From NCBI GenBank assembly GCA_963693085.1, contig OY856413.1:470015879-470079878 (forward strand): a stretch of DNA of 64,000 nt, read 5' to 3'. Source of the stretch: Alisma plantago-aquatica (Eukaryota > Streptophyta > Magnoliopsida > Alismatales > Alismataceae). The notes beneath the pieces are model-generated. The model was not told the DNA's origin and ran no database searches. It saw only the letters and a list, made by a program, of their open reading frames with translations. The translations under genes and the position numbers were made by a program. The stretch's first letter is position 1. Each line of letters begins with the position of its first letter. This document shows positions 33,970 through 46,209 of the stretch, one piece after another.

Positions 33970-36553
33970 GATGTAGCCCTTTTTTGGGGCTCCATCTCAT
34001 GCCATTTTGTACTTTAATCACATCTAAACAAGTTAGATTACAAGTTAATTCCCCTAATATGTGTTTTAGTATCAAATGTGCTTATGGACGTTCTTTGCAC
34101 TATTTTCATGTACTTGGACCATGCTTTGGATGGATGGGAGAGAAGGAAGGAGTTATAGGGTTCCTCCACTCATGGAGGGGTCCAAAGAATGCCCCAAAAG
34201 CTCCCTCAACCTACCCCCAATGGCCAAGAGTCATCACCATACTAAGAAATCCATGGATGATGAAAGATGAAGTTCAATTGCCTACTGCAGACCCCAAAAT
34301 GGCCATGGGCATACCCCCACGCTCATGTCTTTTATGGTGAATAATCGAAGAGTCAACAGGGACTTACACCCAACTTACCATGGCCATGGTCATCAGCACG
34401 ACCGTGGCCCATTGAAGATACCATAGTCGTGGTCATCAACACCGTCTGGCCATCAGAGGACAAGACGGTTGTGGCTCCCCACAACGGTCGTGGAAATTTC
34501 ATGCTAGGACCCCCAGAATCAACAGGTAGGTGACTTGAGTCCCGGACATTTGCCATGGCCATGGCCTTTGAAGATCAACTCGCCCGTGCTGCTGCCCCAT
34601 GATCAAGGTCCCCTCCTCCAAAACGGTCGTGTTACTCACCACGGCCTTGGTGCTACTTACCCAACACAACCGTGGCACTCCGCCACGGCCGTGACCACCT
34701 CTTACTTAGCATCATCACCACCCTTTCCACACCATGCCCATGTCTAATCCCCACGACCGTCCCATACCACCCCCACCACAGCCGTGGTGACCAACCAACC
34801 CTACCTATTTTTTACACTATTTTTCCTTTTCTACCCCCACTTACCCTAGTGCTTTCCCACCACCTATATAAATATAGGTGGTGGCTAAGGAACAAAGTTT
34901 AGACCCCCTATCTGCTTCTACTCCATGCCTTGAGCATTTAGTGTATTCCCCTTGCATTTATGCTCTCCACCCACCACTTCCATCTCCATTTTACCTTCGA
35001 AACCTAGTTTTCTAGGTTTTAACTAGAATCCCCCATATCTTCATGCCCATTTGCACCTTTGGAGGAGAGAGGACGTCCCCAAGCATCTAGGAGGTGAAGA
35101 AGGAGGCTTCTTCCACGAGCTCCATGGAGTTTCTTCCCCTTCTTCCCCATTCTTTTGCCATTTCATTGATTATGTGTGGCTAACCCCTCTTGGTGGGCTA
35201 TTTGGGGGTAAAATGTGACTTTGATACCATGTTGGGGGAATTTTTTCTTTTAATGAACATAATTTTTATCTATGATGATTGCTCCATGCTTTTGTCTCGA
35301 ATCCCATTGCCATGCTTGTGATTTATGCTTTTGCTATGAATTGCTTATTTGATAATGCTTGATGATACCATGTTTCTAGGAGAATTTGGATGCATGTGGC
35401 AATCGTAGGTATGACTCCTAGGTCCCAATAGGGGATCCCTAGATAGTACCCTTTGTGCCTACATGCCTACCCCCTCTCCTACTACTTGGTATGAGACCTA
35501 AGTTACTAGTATAAGTGGGATTGATGTGATTTCCTAGGGTTTTCTAAAGGCTAGAATGGCTAGTGGCATGAGGTCAAATACCCTCATCTCTACTCCCATA
35601 TCTACCCTTAGCCCTCAATTGCTCAATAGAACTTATCCTATAAACCTAGATTTGGCTAATCCTATTAGAATTACACCTAACCCTAGTCTTCCACTAGTAG
35701 TATAGGGTACATTCTAAAAGCATTTGCCTTATTATTAGGTTTGGTAATCTAGATTAAAGATGAGAACTGTGCTTATCCAATAACCTCCCCCAACTAATAT
35801 CAAAGTTACATCCCCAAACGGCCCACCTACCTAATCTCACTACTTAAAACCCATTTTTGCCTTCTTAGCTTGTTCATGCTAGTCTAGTTTAGTTGATTTT
35901 TCTTAATCTAGTTAATTGCTTAGTCTTGATCCTTAGTGTTAACTTAGGTTCTTGCTCTCTCTAGTGGTTAATCTAGTTCTGAATGTTAATTTCTCTACTA
36001 GTGTAGTGTAGTTCACCTTTGCTCTTGCTTTGTTAGTTACTTAATCTAGTTCATTAGACTTGATTACTTAGGATAATTTAGATTTGTGATAACTTAGATT
36101 TCATAATTGCCTTTACTTGCCTGATCACCTAGTTTAACAACCAAACAACCCCTTTTAAAACCCTTCAACCCTAGTCCCCACATTAGGAATGTAGCCAATG
36201 CTAACCCAACTCTAGTGCCCCCTCTGTCCCTGAGGATCGACCCCTACACTTTCCCTTCACCTATGCTACAATAGTACCCCGTGAGCTTGCGGGTGACCTA
36301 TTTGGTACTGTGATCGACTTTGTTAGGGTTAATATAAGTTTTGAATGATCAACATGTGTGTCCTCCCTTGGGGTTGCATCTAGTCACCCTTGTTGGCTAG
36401 CGTGTATGCCTCTGGCTTGATGCACCAAGATTTCTAGCTTTGTTTCCGAGGATAGAAAGTGCCATAGTGACCTAGTAGTTGTAGTGTTGACTCTCCCCTT
36501 TGGCACCGTCTTTTTCCAGTTTGTTTGGCTACATTTGAGAAACACACCAAGCT
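33970..36553 (+). repeat. Probable Athila-type LTR
   Basis: The right edge is set by a decayed primer site at 36557. Inside are a CACGACCGTGG palindrome cluster (about 34375-34800), a TATA-like box at 34865, and near 36230 the sequence TGAGGATCGACCCCTACA...GAGCTTGCGGGTGA, a layout typical of the distal part of Athila/Tat LTRs. The left edge (TGATGTAGCCC near 33969) is uncertain. Confidence 0.55.
34865..34876 (+). promoter_or_regulatory. TATA-like box in the Athila-type LTR
   Basis: TATATAAATATA in CACCTATATAAATATAGGTG, about 70 bases after the last CACAGCCGTGG palindrome. Confidence 0.6.
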
Positions 36554-36556
36554 TTT

Positions 36557-36574
36557 TGGCACTGTTTCCAGGGA
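36557..36574 (+). promoter_or_regulatory. Decayed primer-binding site, tRNA-Asp type
   Basis: TGGCACTGTTTCCAGGGA differs from TGGCGCCGTTGCCGGGGA (9939) at four positions, three of them transitions. Confidence 0.7.
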
Positions 36575-36929
36575 TAGAGGTGCTCGGCCTAGCTAGTTAG
36601 TGTAGCTTAGCCTTTCCTTTTTTCACTCATCATTTCTATTCTTTATTCTTTGTTCACTTTTTCATATTGCATTCTCACTTGGTTTCTTGCTGCTGCTTTG
36701 TGTATTATGCAGGTGACAACTGTGCATGCGCCACACGTGTTCCACTTATACCGACTTGGTGTTGTACGACCTAGAGATAGGTAGAAGGAGATGCCAAAGT
36801 CACCCCAACCAACACCCATATGGCAGACAACAACCCTCATGCAGATGCTCAACCACCTCCACCACATCCCAACCGCCCACTCTACGAGTATTTCACCCCG
36901 GGGAACTACAATTCCCCCATTTCCACCCT

Positions 36930-38784
36930 AGTTGACCAAATGTCGAGTCAATAGTTCTCCATTCCACTCGCACTCCTTGGACTCCTCCCCACTTACTATG
37001 GGATGGAGAATGAGAATCCCTACCATCACATTGATGCATTCATTGATATGTGCTCCACTTTCCGTACCCCTGCCACCATCGATGACTCCATCCGGGGAAC
37101 CCTCTTTCTGTTCTCCCTAAAAGAAAAAGCTAAAAAGTGGTATGTTTTAAAGCCAGAGTTGGTAACCTGGAATGAAGTCAAGAATGAGTTCCTCAAAAAG
37201 TTCTTTCCAATTGCTAAGCTAACCTACATGAGAAGATGCATCACTTCCTTTACCCAAAAAGAGAATGAACCCTTCCATGAGGCGTGGGAGAGGTTCCAAA
37301 AACTTCCACGTGACTGCCCCCACCATGAAGTGTCATTGTGGCTACTATTTTAAGCCTTCTGCACTGAGCTTGAAGAACATAGCCAAAACAACGTCGACTC
37401 CTCATGTGGAGGCACATTCATGGCAAAGCCACCTGAGGAATCGTGGCCTTTGTTCGAGCATCTTACTGAAAACTCCCGCCATCGAGTTTCTATAAAAGGG
37501 GAGCATTGTGGCCGAAACTACATCCATCCAACTTCTTCCGTAGCTCCAGCCCGCAATGTTGTTGATCCTGATATAATGAGTATGATGGCAGATATGATGA
37601 AGATGATGAAGAACTAAGTTGGTGGTTCTCCTATCCAACCCACTATGGCAGTCTATTCTATTGATGAAGTAGTGCATGCCTTGCACTCTTTTGGTGGTCA
37701 AAACAATCAAGGCCCCATGTCCAACACTTATACTCCCGAGTGGAGAAACCATCCCAATTTCTAATGGAAGCAACAAAATGAAGATGGGCAAGGACAAGGG
37801 CAGACAAGGCCAATGTATAACTCTGAATTTGAAGATTAAGTGCTCGGGAGGTTGCGAAATTTGGATGAGGTAAAGAGAGAAGTATCCTCACAAGGGAAAA
37901 ATATTATCCACCTTAAACAAACGCTTTATCAAATCTCAATCTCACTTACTCTCCATGAAGAAGGAAGACTCCTGTCTCAACCCATCGCAAGTTTGAACAA
38001 TGATGGTGGTTATGTGAGTGCTACTCAAGGTGCATACATCCCACTGTGAGGCCAAGCACCCCCACTCCCCCAATACTAAGGACCACCACATCCATATGCT
38101 CTGCCACCTCACCAACCCCCATTTAACTATTAATCTCCCCCACTGTCTTCACATACCTATCAACCCCCACCTCCACAACAACCTCCACAAAAACCAACTT
38201 GCATACTCCAAAATCCTAACCCGCCTCATCAAAGACCTCCACCACCTTTATCTTCACAAGCCCCTCCTTCTTCCCATGAACAAGTGAATATGGTGTTTGT
38301 AATATGGGGGAGAGAAGCTGCTCAAAATCTTGAAAAAGGGGAAAAGAAAGTGATTGAAGTTGATGACAAAGGATTGATGCTAGAAGGGTCTAGCAAAGAT
38401 CACAAAAGCTCCAAGGAAGTTGCTGCTCAAGTACTGCTAGAGAGTGCCAAGTGCACCCAAGTATTTGCTACTCCCAGCATGAATGTAGAAGATCCCTCAC
38501 CTGTCCCACCCTCTCTTGGAAGCAATGAAAGTGCAAGAGATTTGTCTCTTCCGTCTGTTTGTGACAAGGTCATGTTTGCTGCCCCACATGCGATTGAAAT
38601 AGAAACACTTGAGGCAATACCTTTTTGGGATCCAAAACCTTCTCAAGAGACGAGAATCACCATCATACCTCCTCAAGGCCCACTAAGTGTTGTAGAAATG
38701 TTTGATGTAATTGGGGAGCAAACCCATGAGACTTTAGAAGGTCCCTCCCTCCAAGAAAAGGGCAGTAGTGTCATGAATCTCTAG
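36930..38784 (+). pseudogene. gag: Decayed gag of an Athila-type element
   Basis: The open piece 37003-37353 is clearly gag: HIDAFIDMCSTFRTPATIDD, LKEKAKKWY, WNEVKNEFLKKFFPIAKLTY, AWERFQKLPRDCPHH. It shares the AWERF/CPHH motif with the gag at 10113 but is a different subfamily. After a frame break the sequence becomes P/H/Q-rich (37.9-38.3 kb), as in the gag-pol linker of these elements, and ends in an open 166-codon E/K/S-rich ORF (38284-38784). No zinc knuckle was found. Likely non-functional. Confidence 0.75.
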
Positions 38785-38999
38785 GGATCCTTGAAGCAAG
38801 GAGTGGCAAGATCCTTGAAGCAAGGATTGGTAAGCATCAAAGAACTCTTTTCATTGGTGAAAGATGTTTGCATGGGGAAGAGAAAACTAGCGCTATTACC
38901 GCCCAAGGAAATCGTTGCTACAAAATCAATGAATTTCATCTTTGACCTTGGCTTTCTGGAAAAAAAGGGACAATTCGGGAGTTGCTCTCATTACATGCT

Positions 39000-39345
39000 A
39001 CATCGGTACATAACTTGTTGAGCACGCTCTCCTCGATCTCAGTGCAGGGAAACGTACCATACCATGGAGCATGTATCTATGATTTGGCCTCAATAAAATG
39101 GAACTAGTGGATTGTGTCCTTGTCTTGGGTGATGGAACTAAGAGGAAGCCCTTGGGAATATTGCAAAACACAATAGTAGCAATGGATCAAAGGATAGACA
39201 TTGCATATGTGACCTATTTTATGATAGTGGATTATGGACCTATTGATGGAAAATAATACCTCATATTGGGGAGACCCTTCCCGTCCACCTTGGGTGTGGA
39301 AATCAATGTGCGTACGGGCACTCTAATGGTCACTTATAAAAGAAG
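39000..39345 (+). pseudogene. pro: Decayed retroviral-type aspartic protease
   Basis: The frame reads LLDLSAGKRTIPWSMY, LGDGTKRKPLGILQNTIVAM, DYGPIDGK, YLILGRPFPSTLGVEINV. This parallels the protease at 12264-12540 (DLGAS, RPLGILEDIPVKV, LIFGRPFLATARALI). The active-site Asp is present but the following GA is SA. A stop interrupts the middle. No reverse transcriptase follows. Confidence 0.75.
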
Positions 39346-40074
39346 GAAGTTCAATTTCTTTATATTCACTGAGGAGGAGAGGTACAATATGGGCAATGAA
39401 GACTTTGGCAATAGTCTATGCTACTATGATCCCTTAGAGTTGTAGAAATCAAGTTCATACTTCCATTTAATAAACACTCCTTGGGATGAAGCCCATGTTG
39501 TTAGAACTCTAGAAAGGATCACGATGGAAGAGAAGGAAGACACTGTGGGTGTCAACACATAGTGAAGAGAGCAACATGCCCGACTGAAGTCTATAAATTT
39601 AGCACTTGTGGGAGGAAACCCATGTGGTTTGAGATTCTTGAACCTTGTTCTTTTGTCATACTTTTTTTCTTCAAGAAAAACACACACACCATACTTGATA
39701 GTTTTTCTATTTGGGAATCATTTCAGTATAGGTACAAGGAAGAAAACATGATGCACAAAGGGTCTAGGCAAGGAGAAGATCAAAGTTGAGAGAACATTGC
39801 AAAATAGTAGAAAAGCTATAGGAAGGAGTCTAGAACGGTCGTGCGACACAACACGGTCATGTGACCAACAATACAGAATGGACGTATTGCCCAGCACAAC
39901 CATGTTGCCCAGTACGGCCGTGGTGGTCTTACCCTTCCCACTTAGTGATACTTTGATCACTCCATCTCTTGGTGGTTGTCTTTCGCGACTCCATGCCCTT
40001 TACCATACTACTATAAACTTCTATTTCATGTTGAGGACATCATGATTTAAAAGTTTGGGGTGGTGGGATGGTAA
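39346..40074 (+). other. 3' internal end of a deleted Athila-type element
   Basis: RT, RNase H and integrase are absent. ACGGTCGTG / ACGGCCGTGG palindromes occur at 39834-39925, and TTGAGGACATCATGATTTAA followed by AAGTTTGGGGTGGTGGG at about 40032-40068 is a convincing PPT region. No clear 3' LTR copy of 33970-36553 follows. Confidence 0.55.
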
Positions 40075-41409
40075 GCCCTTCGTTCACCACATTTTTATCT
40101 ATGTACCTTGTGCTAATTTTTTGCAAGATGATCAAATAGTTTGACTAACTTTCATACTTGTCTATCCTGACCTTGTGTGTCTGCTTGCATTCTTGCATAG
40201 CATTTAGTTAATTTCATTCAATTTTTTCCTAATTTTCAAAAAATTTGCCCCTTTTCTTCATACACTGCATTTCATGTAGATTTTTGGTAGTTTTTGCATC
40301 TTTTAGCTTGGATTTGCCTATTTTACTGCTTTAAGTTCAATAATGTAGGTTTAAGAAGTGATTGAAGGCAAATTGGCACCATTTTGGCCGATTTTGCACA
40401 AGCTTGAATGTTCTTGCCCAAAAAGCATGTTTTGACTTAATCTCCACCGTTTGAAATAAAATTTTTGATCCTTCAACAAATGCATGTTGTTTCTTAGAGT
40501 TTATTTCTATGTGGTATTTTTTGTTTACTTTTTACATGTGCACCACTTATCTCAAAATTGTGAAAGTTTCGGCTGTTTTGTGAATTGAGCAAGCTACAAA
40601 TGCTTAAAGCCTATGGAATCACTTAATAGAAATGTGAATGCCATGTTGTTCTATCGTGTGGTGTGATATCATTTGATGAAGTGTTGGACTGGCTCTATTA
40701 ATATTGTTTCATTGATCTATGGGTGGACATCTTTAATGAACATTTTTGGTCACTATAGAGTAGTTATTTGTTCAGTGGTCGATAAGGGCCAGTTTGGGGA
40801 TCTATAGGTCGGGGTATTTGAGAAATGTAGTTAATGTTATCTATCCTTTTGTTGTCTTGTATCAAATAGATCCAAATGTAGTGTTGCTCGAGTGTGAGAA
40901 ACATTTAAGCTTAGTGGATTTGATGAACTAAATTTTATCCTCTTTTCACAGGCTATTTTGCTATGTATTTCATCCATTAATGCTCATTTTGACACTATTA
41001 GTGCATCTTGTAGTGTTATTATCCTGTGAAACGTTATTGCATCAATTATTAAGTATTTTTACCTAATTATGCCAATTTTCCATATTTTATTTGTCTTACG
41101 TTGGTTTTTCCACACTTTAGGTAATTCGACCACTTATAAGGCAACTCAGTGTTATCGACCCAATAGTCGGTGGGACTGATGTAAGGAAAAAATTGAACAT
41201 GTTGATTGAAGAAATCTTGGTGCTACTGATACCAACTTGGTGTTACCGATTCATAATTTTAGACCACCAAAAAATAGAGTCATTGCAACTGACTTATGAT
41301 CCATAGAGCAACAAGGATTGAATTTATCATCTCGGTGCTACTAACTTGCCAGTCGATATTTATCAATAGGAGAATTTAGAAACTACAAAATAGCAACTTT
41401 GTGCTACCA
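40075..41409. other. Unclassified AT-rich repeat DNA, left of the MITE
   Basis: No ORF. Near 41120-41400 there are repeated short motifs such as ACCAACTTGGTGTTACCGAT and CTCGGTGCTACTAACTTGCC, another palindrome-like cluster, probably inside an LTR. Confidence 0.4.
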
Positions 41410-41810
41410 ATAGGGGCGGAGCCAGGGGGCAAGCATGGGCCATGGCCCCCCCAAAAAAAAAATTAGTATATATATTTATATATATACATTTGTCTATGAT
41501 ATGGTATAATAATATATATAATTACAATGTGTATACAACACCAAGTTTACATTGGTTCAGCGGCTAGTGGAGCTTCTCCCTTGGATGAGGTCGCGGGTTC
41601 GATACCCCATGCGCACATATGTGTTTTATTTTTCCAACAAATGTGCAAACGATGTGTTTATATTATGGTTATAATACAAACTCATCAACATGTCAACGTA
41701 GTGCAGTGGATTCAGATGGCGTTTACTTTCAAAGGGTCTTTGGATCGATTCTTGGTGGGTAGTACTATTATTTTGGCCCCCCCACATATCAAGGTCTGGC
41801 TCCGCCCCTG
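41410..41810 (+). mobile_element. hAT-type MITE (401 bp) with 8-bp target duplication
   Basis: Left end TAGGGGCGGAGCCAG and right end CTGGCTCCGCCCCTG form a 15-bp terminal inverted repeat with one mismatch. Flanks GCTACCAA (41402-41409) and GTTACCAA (41811-41818) are an 8-bp duplication with one mismatch, diagnostic of hAT elements. GC-rich subterminal GGCCCCCCC blocks face each other. It codes for no transposase, so it depends on an autonomous partner. Confidence 0.88.
41553..41606 (+). promoter_or_regulatory. tRNA-like Pol III promoter boxes inside the MITE
   Basis: TGGTTCAGCGG (A-box-like, 41554-41564) and GGGTTCGATACCCC (B-box-like, 41595-41608) lie about 40 bases apart, in tRNA-like spacing. 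No full cloverleaf is apparent, so it is not a tRNA gene. Confidence 0.45.
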
Positions 41811-43420
41811 GTTACCAACATACCCGTCGGTAGTACCAACATTTAGCAAGGGCTTTTATTCAGTCAGAGACTCAGTGCCACCGCCTTCCTATCGATGGTA
41901 CTAAATCATCACGATCATTGCAGATTTCAAATTATGCCAGATCCAACAGTCAGGACTTAATGACGGCCAAATTCCTCCAATGGTTAGGAATTAATGACGG
42001 CCAAAGTCCCACTTATGAACTAAGGAGAGTTTAGCCAAATGAAAGGATCATGTTTCAGTCTATTGCAATGGAGCATAGAGATATATAGGAGACAATCAAT
42101 GATATGACCATGTCTTAGGCGATTCAAGCACTTTTGGAGAGTGGATTGCAGGTGGGACTCTACAGATCAAGACACTAGCCAGAAGGGATCATCCGATTGG
42201 GTTTCTCTAGGGGTGTTACCTTAGTTTTCTCATGTTTCCCACATTTTTGTTCTTTCCATCCATGGATATGATGACAGAAATCTTGCGGGGCAAATCCCCT
42301 TGTTCCTTAAGACCTGGGAGTTGCCCAGTTTTGCATTGTGTTTGACTTCAATCAATTAATACATATATTTTTCCTAAATCTTGACATAATTCTATGACAT
42401 TTTAATAAATTGTATGTACTTGATCACAACAATCAAGTATTTCAACCAAAAATTACTTCCTGAGGGGGATTAAGGGACATAGAATTGCATAGTTAATATC
42501 GTGCCTTGTTAGAGGGACTACAACTTTGTAGGGAATAGTCGAGATATATCGTTAATGCACTTATCTAACCCCTAAATTGCTATGTGAGTAGGATTTAATT
42601 TAGTATAGGTAGTGTATTATATTAAATGAATGGGTAATATTTGCCACATATCCTTTGGTCTAGAATTTAGGATATATTGGTATTAATGAAATGGAGTAAA
42701 TTGTAGTGTAAGAGGTGGTGAAACTAAATTCCTAATGAACCCATCCATTATGTGATCACAATCCACTTAATTTAGATCTCAATTCTTGCGATTAGTTCTA
42801 GTTAAACAATCAATCACTTTTTAGTAATGTATAGCTAATTACGTTATAATTATTAGTAGTTTTTGGATTAACATTTTCCTGAGTTTAGCATTTGGGCCTC
42901 ATAGGCCTATACTACTTGACGCATACACTTTCATTTTGCATTAATAGTTTGAGCATGTCATATTGTCAACCTCAAGCATGCCATAATGTATACACAGTAG
43001 TAGAGACTTCATCATAAAGCATCTACAATCACTGATGACACCAAGGTGGCAATGAAGCCATCATCAACTGGAAGGGGATAGATGTTGTTAGTTATGACAT
43101 TCATAAGGGTTTTGATAATTGGTGTGGTGCATGGTTGAAATCATATTCTAAAATTCTTGGAAAGTTGACGCCATCTATAACATACCAAAACTTTGACATA
43201 TTCTCTTTCTAGCTCTTTCCCAATATTTTCTGATCATTTCTATCCTTTTTGGCCTTGATGCTTAAATTGCAGAATTCATAGTGGTTTTGTGAACATTTGT
43301 TCAATAATTATACCGATGGAAGGGTTTATGCACAAATACCTTGGTGAAATCTTATTTAAGGATCTAAAATGTAAAATCACCGCTTAAGTGGAACAATGGT
43401 AAATAAATCCATGTTAGAAG
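41811..43420. other. Unclassified repeat DNA, right of the MITE
   Basis: Continues the palindrome-like cluster to about 41905 (CCGTCGGTAGTACC; CTATCGATGGTAC), with a TATA-like ATATATAGG at 42081. A 25-bp direct repeat (GGAMTTAATGACGGCCAAA) lies near 41955-42005. Otherwise no recognisable structure or ORF. Confidence 0.35.
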
Positions 43421-44719
43421 TGTTAGACCCCAAACCTTACTTAATGTAAAAAAGCTTAACTACCATAATTAAGTACTCTAAACCTTAATCTAACCTTGTG
43501 AGGTGTTTTTAAATCATGAGAAAATATTAAGTTTCAAGTTTGGTCCAATTTGGTTTTTGTTTGTGTAAGTTATTCAATTATCTGCACATTTTGGACTTTT
43601 ATGCAATTTACCCAATTTGGAAGTTTTATTTTTAAATTTTCACATGCATTATAATATTTAGATATTCCCTCACCATTCTCAAGTTTTTGAACAATGTGGC
43701 ACCTAGTTGCACCTTGGTTTGAAGGTGTTTCTTTCAAAGGGCATTTTAGGGATTTCCTCTTTATAAACGAGCTTATCTTTAGAAGCTATCAACCAATTGG
43801 GTTATTTCTTTGATTGGAGGTTGGTTTGGATGGCCTATAAGTGTCCATAAACTGACATTTGATATTCAAGAAGCCTCTATGAGCTATCCTCTTGCATGAC
43901 CAAGAAATCCTTAGGTTAAGGACACATGGAAAGAACTATGGACACCTCATGCTTGACTTCTTCCTTATCCATAGAGGCTTGCATGTCCATGGGAACCCTT
44001 AGCATTGGACACATACAAAGTCCCATAGACACATCATGCTTGCCCCTTTCTTTATAAATCCATGTATACCCCTTCCCAACTCCCAATTTGATAATTCTTG
44101 CTCTCCTTATCTTCCCCCAGCTTAGAGCATTGTTCCTACTCTGTTTGACCACGAAGGTGATCTCCCAAGGTAAAAGAGAGTTCGTACCTTGGTGAAGAAG
44201 GCTCCTAGGGTTCCAAATTTCTCTATTTAGGATTTCTTAAGCTCCATCTTGGTGATTTTGACCAAAACTAGTAAGTATCCTCCTTTCCTTCCCTATTTTC
44301 ATGTTGTTAGTCTTCCTTCCACCTTCCTCCAGATCAGAACCCTAGTTTTCCATGGTGAAACCACACCTAGAGCCCTTAAACACCCCATCACCATGTTCTT
44401 TTGTTAGGGTTTATCACCTCTAAATTGGAGAAGGTGCTTCTTGCTTGAGACATGAGCTTTGTTGAAGAAACCAACCTCTCTAGCTCGGGAACCTTGCTGC
44501 TTAAACATGTACACCTCCCTAGAGATGAGTTTTATAACCTCCTTCTCATATATTGCTTACTACATGATTAAAACTCATGCTTCTATGATTAAAATTGATG
44601 ATCTCCATCTCTATTTACCATGTTCTTCTAGGATTTTGGTTTCTTTCTATTTTACCTTCTCTAGAAGATCTGGTTTGGTTACCTTTGAAACTCAAACCCT
44701 GATCTTGAGTCAAATGGTG

Positions 44720-44761
<42 letters not shown>

Positions 44762-46209
44762 TTATCTCGATTGGTTTGATGATGTGGCAATTTCCTATTG
44801 GCCAGGTTTGAGAAATTCATAACTATTTATTCTCTTGTCCAAAAATAAAAAGAAAATATGTTTTGAACTCTGAAAATGTGCTCTTTCTAACAAAAAACGT
44901 TCTAAGGTTTTGTTTTGAGTTTTGTCGAAAAGCATTTTTAGAAAATGAATTAAATACCTAAAAGTCACAAAAAATACACTTTAACCTTCATAACTCCAAA
45001 ATATGAAAAAGTATATGTTTTCTTAATCAGAAGAACCTAACTAGATCAATGGTGATTTTTTCAGAGTCTAAATTGAAGTTTTTTGCAAAAAGTCGAAAAT
45101 AGGGATTTTCTTTGCATTAATGCATATAACATACCCTAATACATGGTTATACATTGGAATTATAAGAAGTTGGTATTGGAATCAATAAAGGGATGAAAGT
45201 TGGTAGTTGAAATCATATGAGAGGTATGTGCATATCTAACCCTTTAGTTGGGCTACTTGTGAACCAACCTTACTTTCCCTAATGAGGCTTTATTGAACCC
45301 AATTTCCTCTACTCAAGAATATTTTGATGTACTTGCCTCAAAATTAGTATTGATGTTTTATTTCATGGGTCTTGGAACCCCACTACCATACTGCAATTAT
45401 ATAACTATCTATCTTGCCAATTGACTACTTATTATGCATGATGGTTTATTTGACTATTTAGCTACAATAGTGGTACTTATGTACAACCACCCATAGTAGG
45501 ACATGTGTTAATTCACCCTAGGGAACGTCTTATTCTCCCCATTATAAAAATATGTGTAGGTGACTGGGAATGTATTAATTCTCCCCTCACCTATAGGTTG
45601 AGGTCCAGTAGGTACCTCAACCCTACTTAGTTAATGTAGTCCAATATTGATCATTCATGCAATTCATTATTATTTGTTGGTTTTTGGCAAGAATCTATAT
45701 TTTTTATATGCCTCATCCTCTTGGCCCTCTCATCATGTGATGAATCTGTATATTTATTCTTCAATGTTATCATTATCTTTTGTACTTGTTCAATATTTTG
45801 ACACATACCTTGTTTCCTTTCCCTTTTGTTGGGTGCTCTCCCAACCACCCAGTTTAGTACAAGTTTTTGAGTTGAATCAGAAGAACAAAGCTTTGGGCAT
45901 GGACCTAGAACTTGGAGATGTTGCTTTGGAGATAAGATTTGAAGTAGTTCAGACTTCCCTCTATCTAAATCATTTTTGTTGTATCTTGTTGTAAACCCTA
46001 ATGGGAGATTTTGATGTACTTGTGTAATCTTTTATGAAAGTCGAATATAGTCAGTTATTTTTATTCCGCTGCTACACTTTAGTCTTTTTCCTACCATTAT
46101 AATAAATTTGGAAAATTTATACCTATTCCAACATAACTTTGAGTGTGTTTGGAATGGATGTTAATTCTTCAAAATTTTAGTAAGGGGGTGATCCCACCTC
46201 CTTACAACA
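43421..46209 (+). repeat. Candidate gypsy-type LTR
   Basis: Starts TGTTAGACCCCAAACCTTAC, a start common in plant chromovirus LTRs, and may end at CTTACAACA (46209). No canonical primer site follows, so this could be a solo LTR or a misjudged boundary. It contains a (TC)n tract at about 44722-44757. No coding domain. Confidence 0.35.
44722..44757. repeat. (TC)n microsatellite
   Basis: About 18 uninterrupted TC units. Confidence 0.95.

Noticed and set aside
33984..34340. 118-codon ORF as a host gene
   Set aside because: It lies inside the probable Athila-type LTR, has no domain and overlaps another open frame.
41553..41608. A tRNA gene
   Set aside because: A- and B-box-like motifs are present, but acceptor and anticodon stems are not convincing and it lies inside a MITE.
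44459..44779. 106-codon ORF ending in a Leu/Ser run
   Set aside because: The run is a (TC)n microsatellite; the rest has no similarity.
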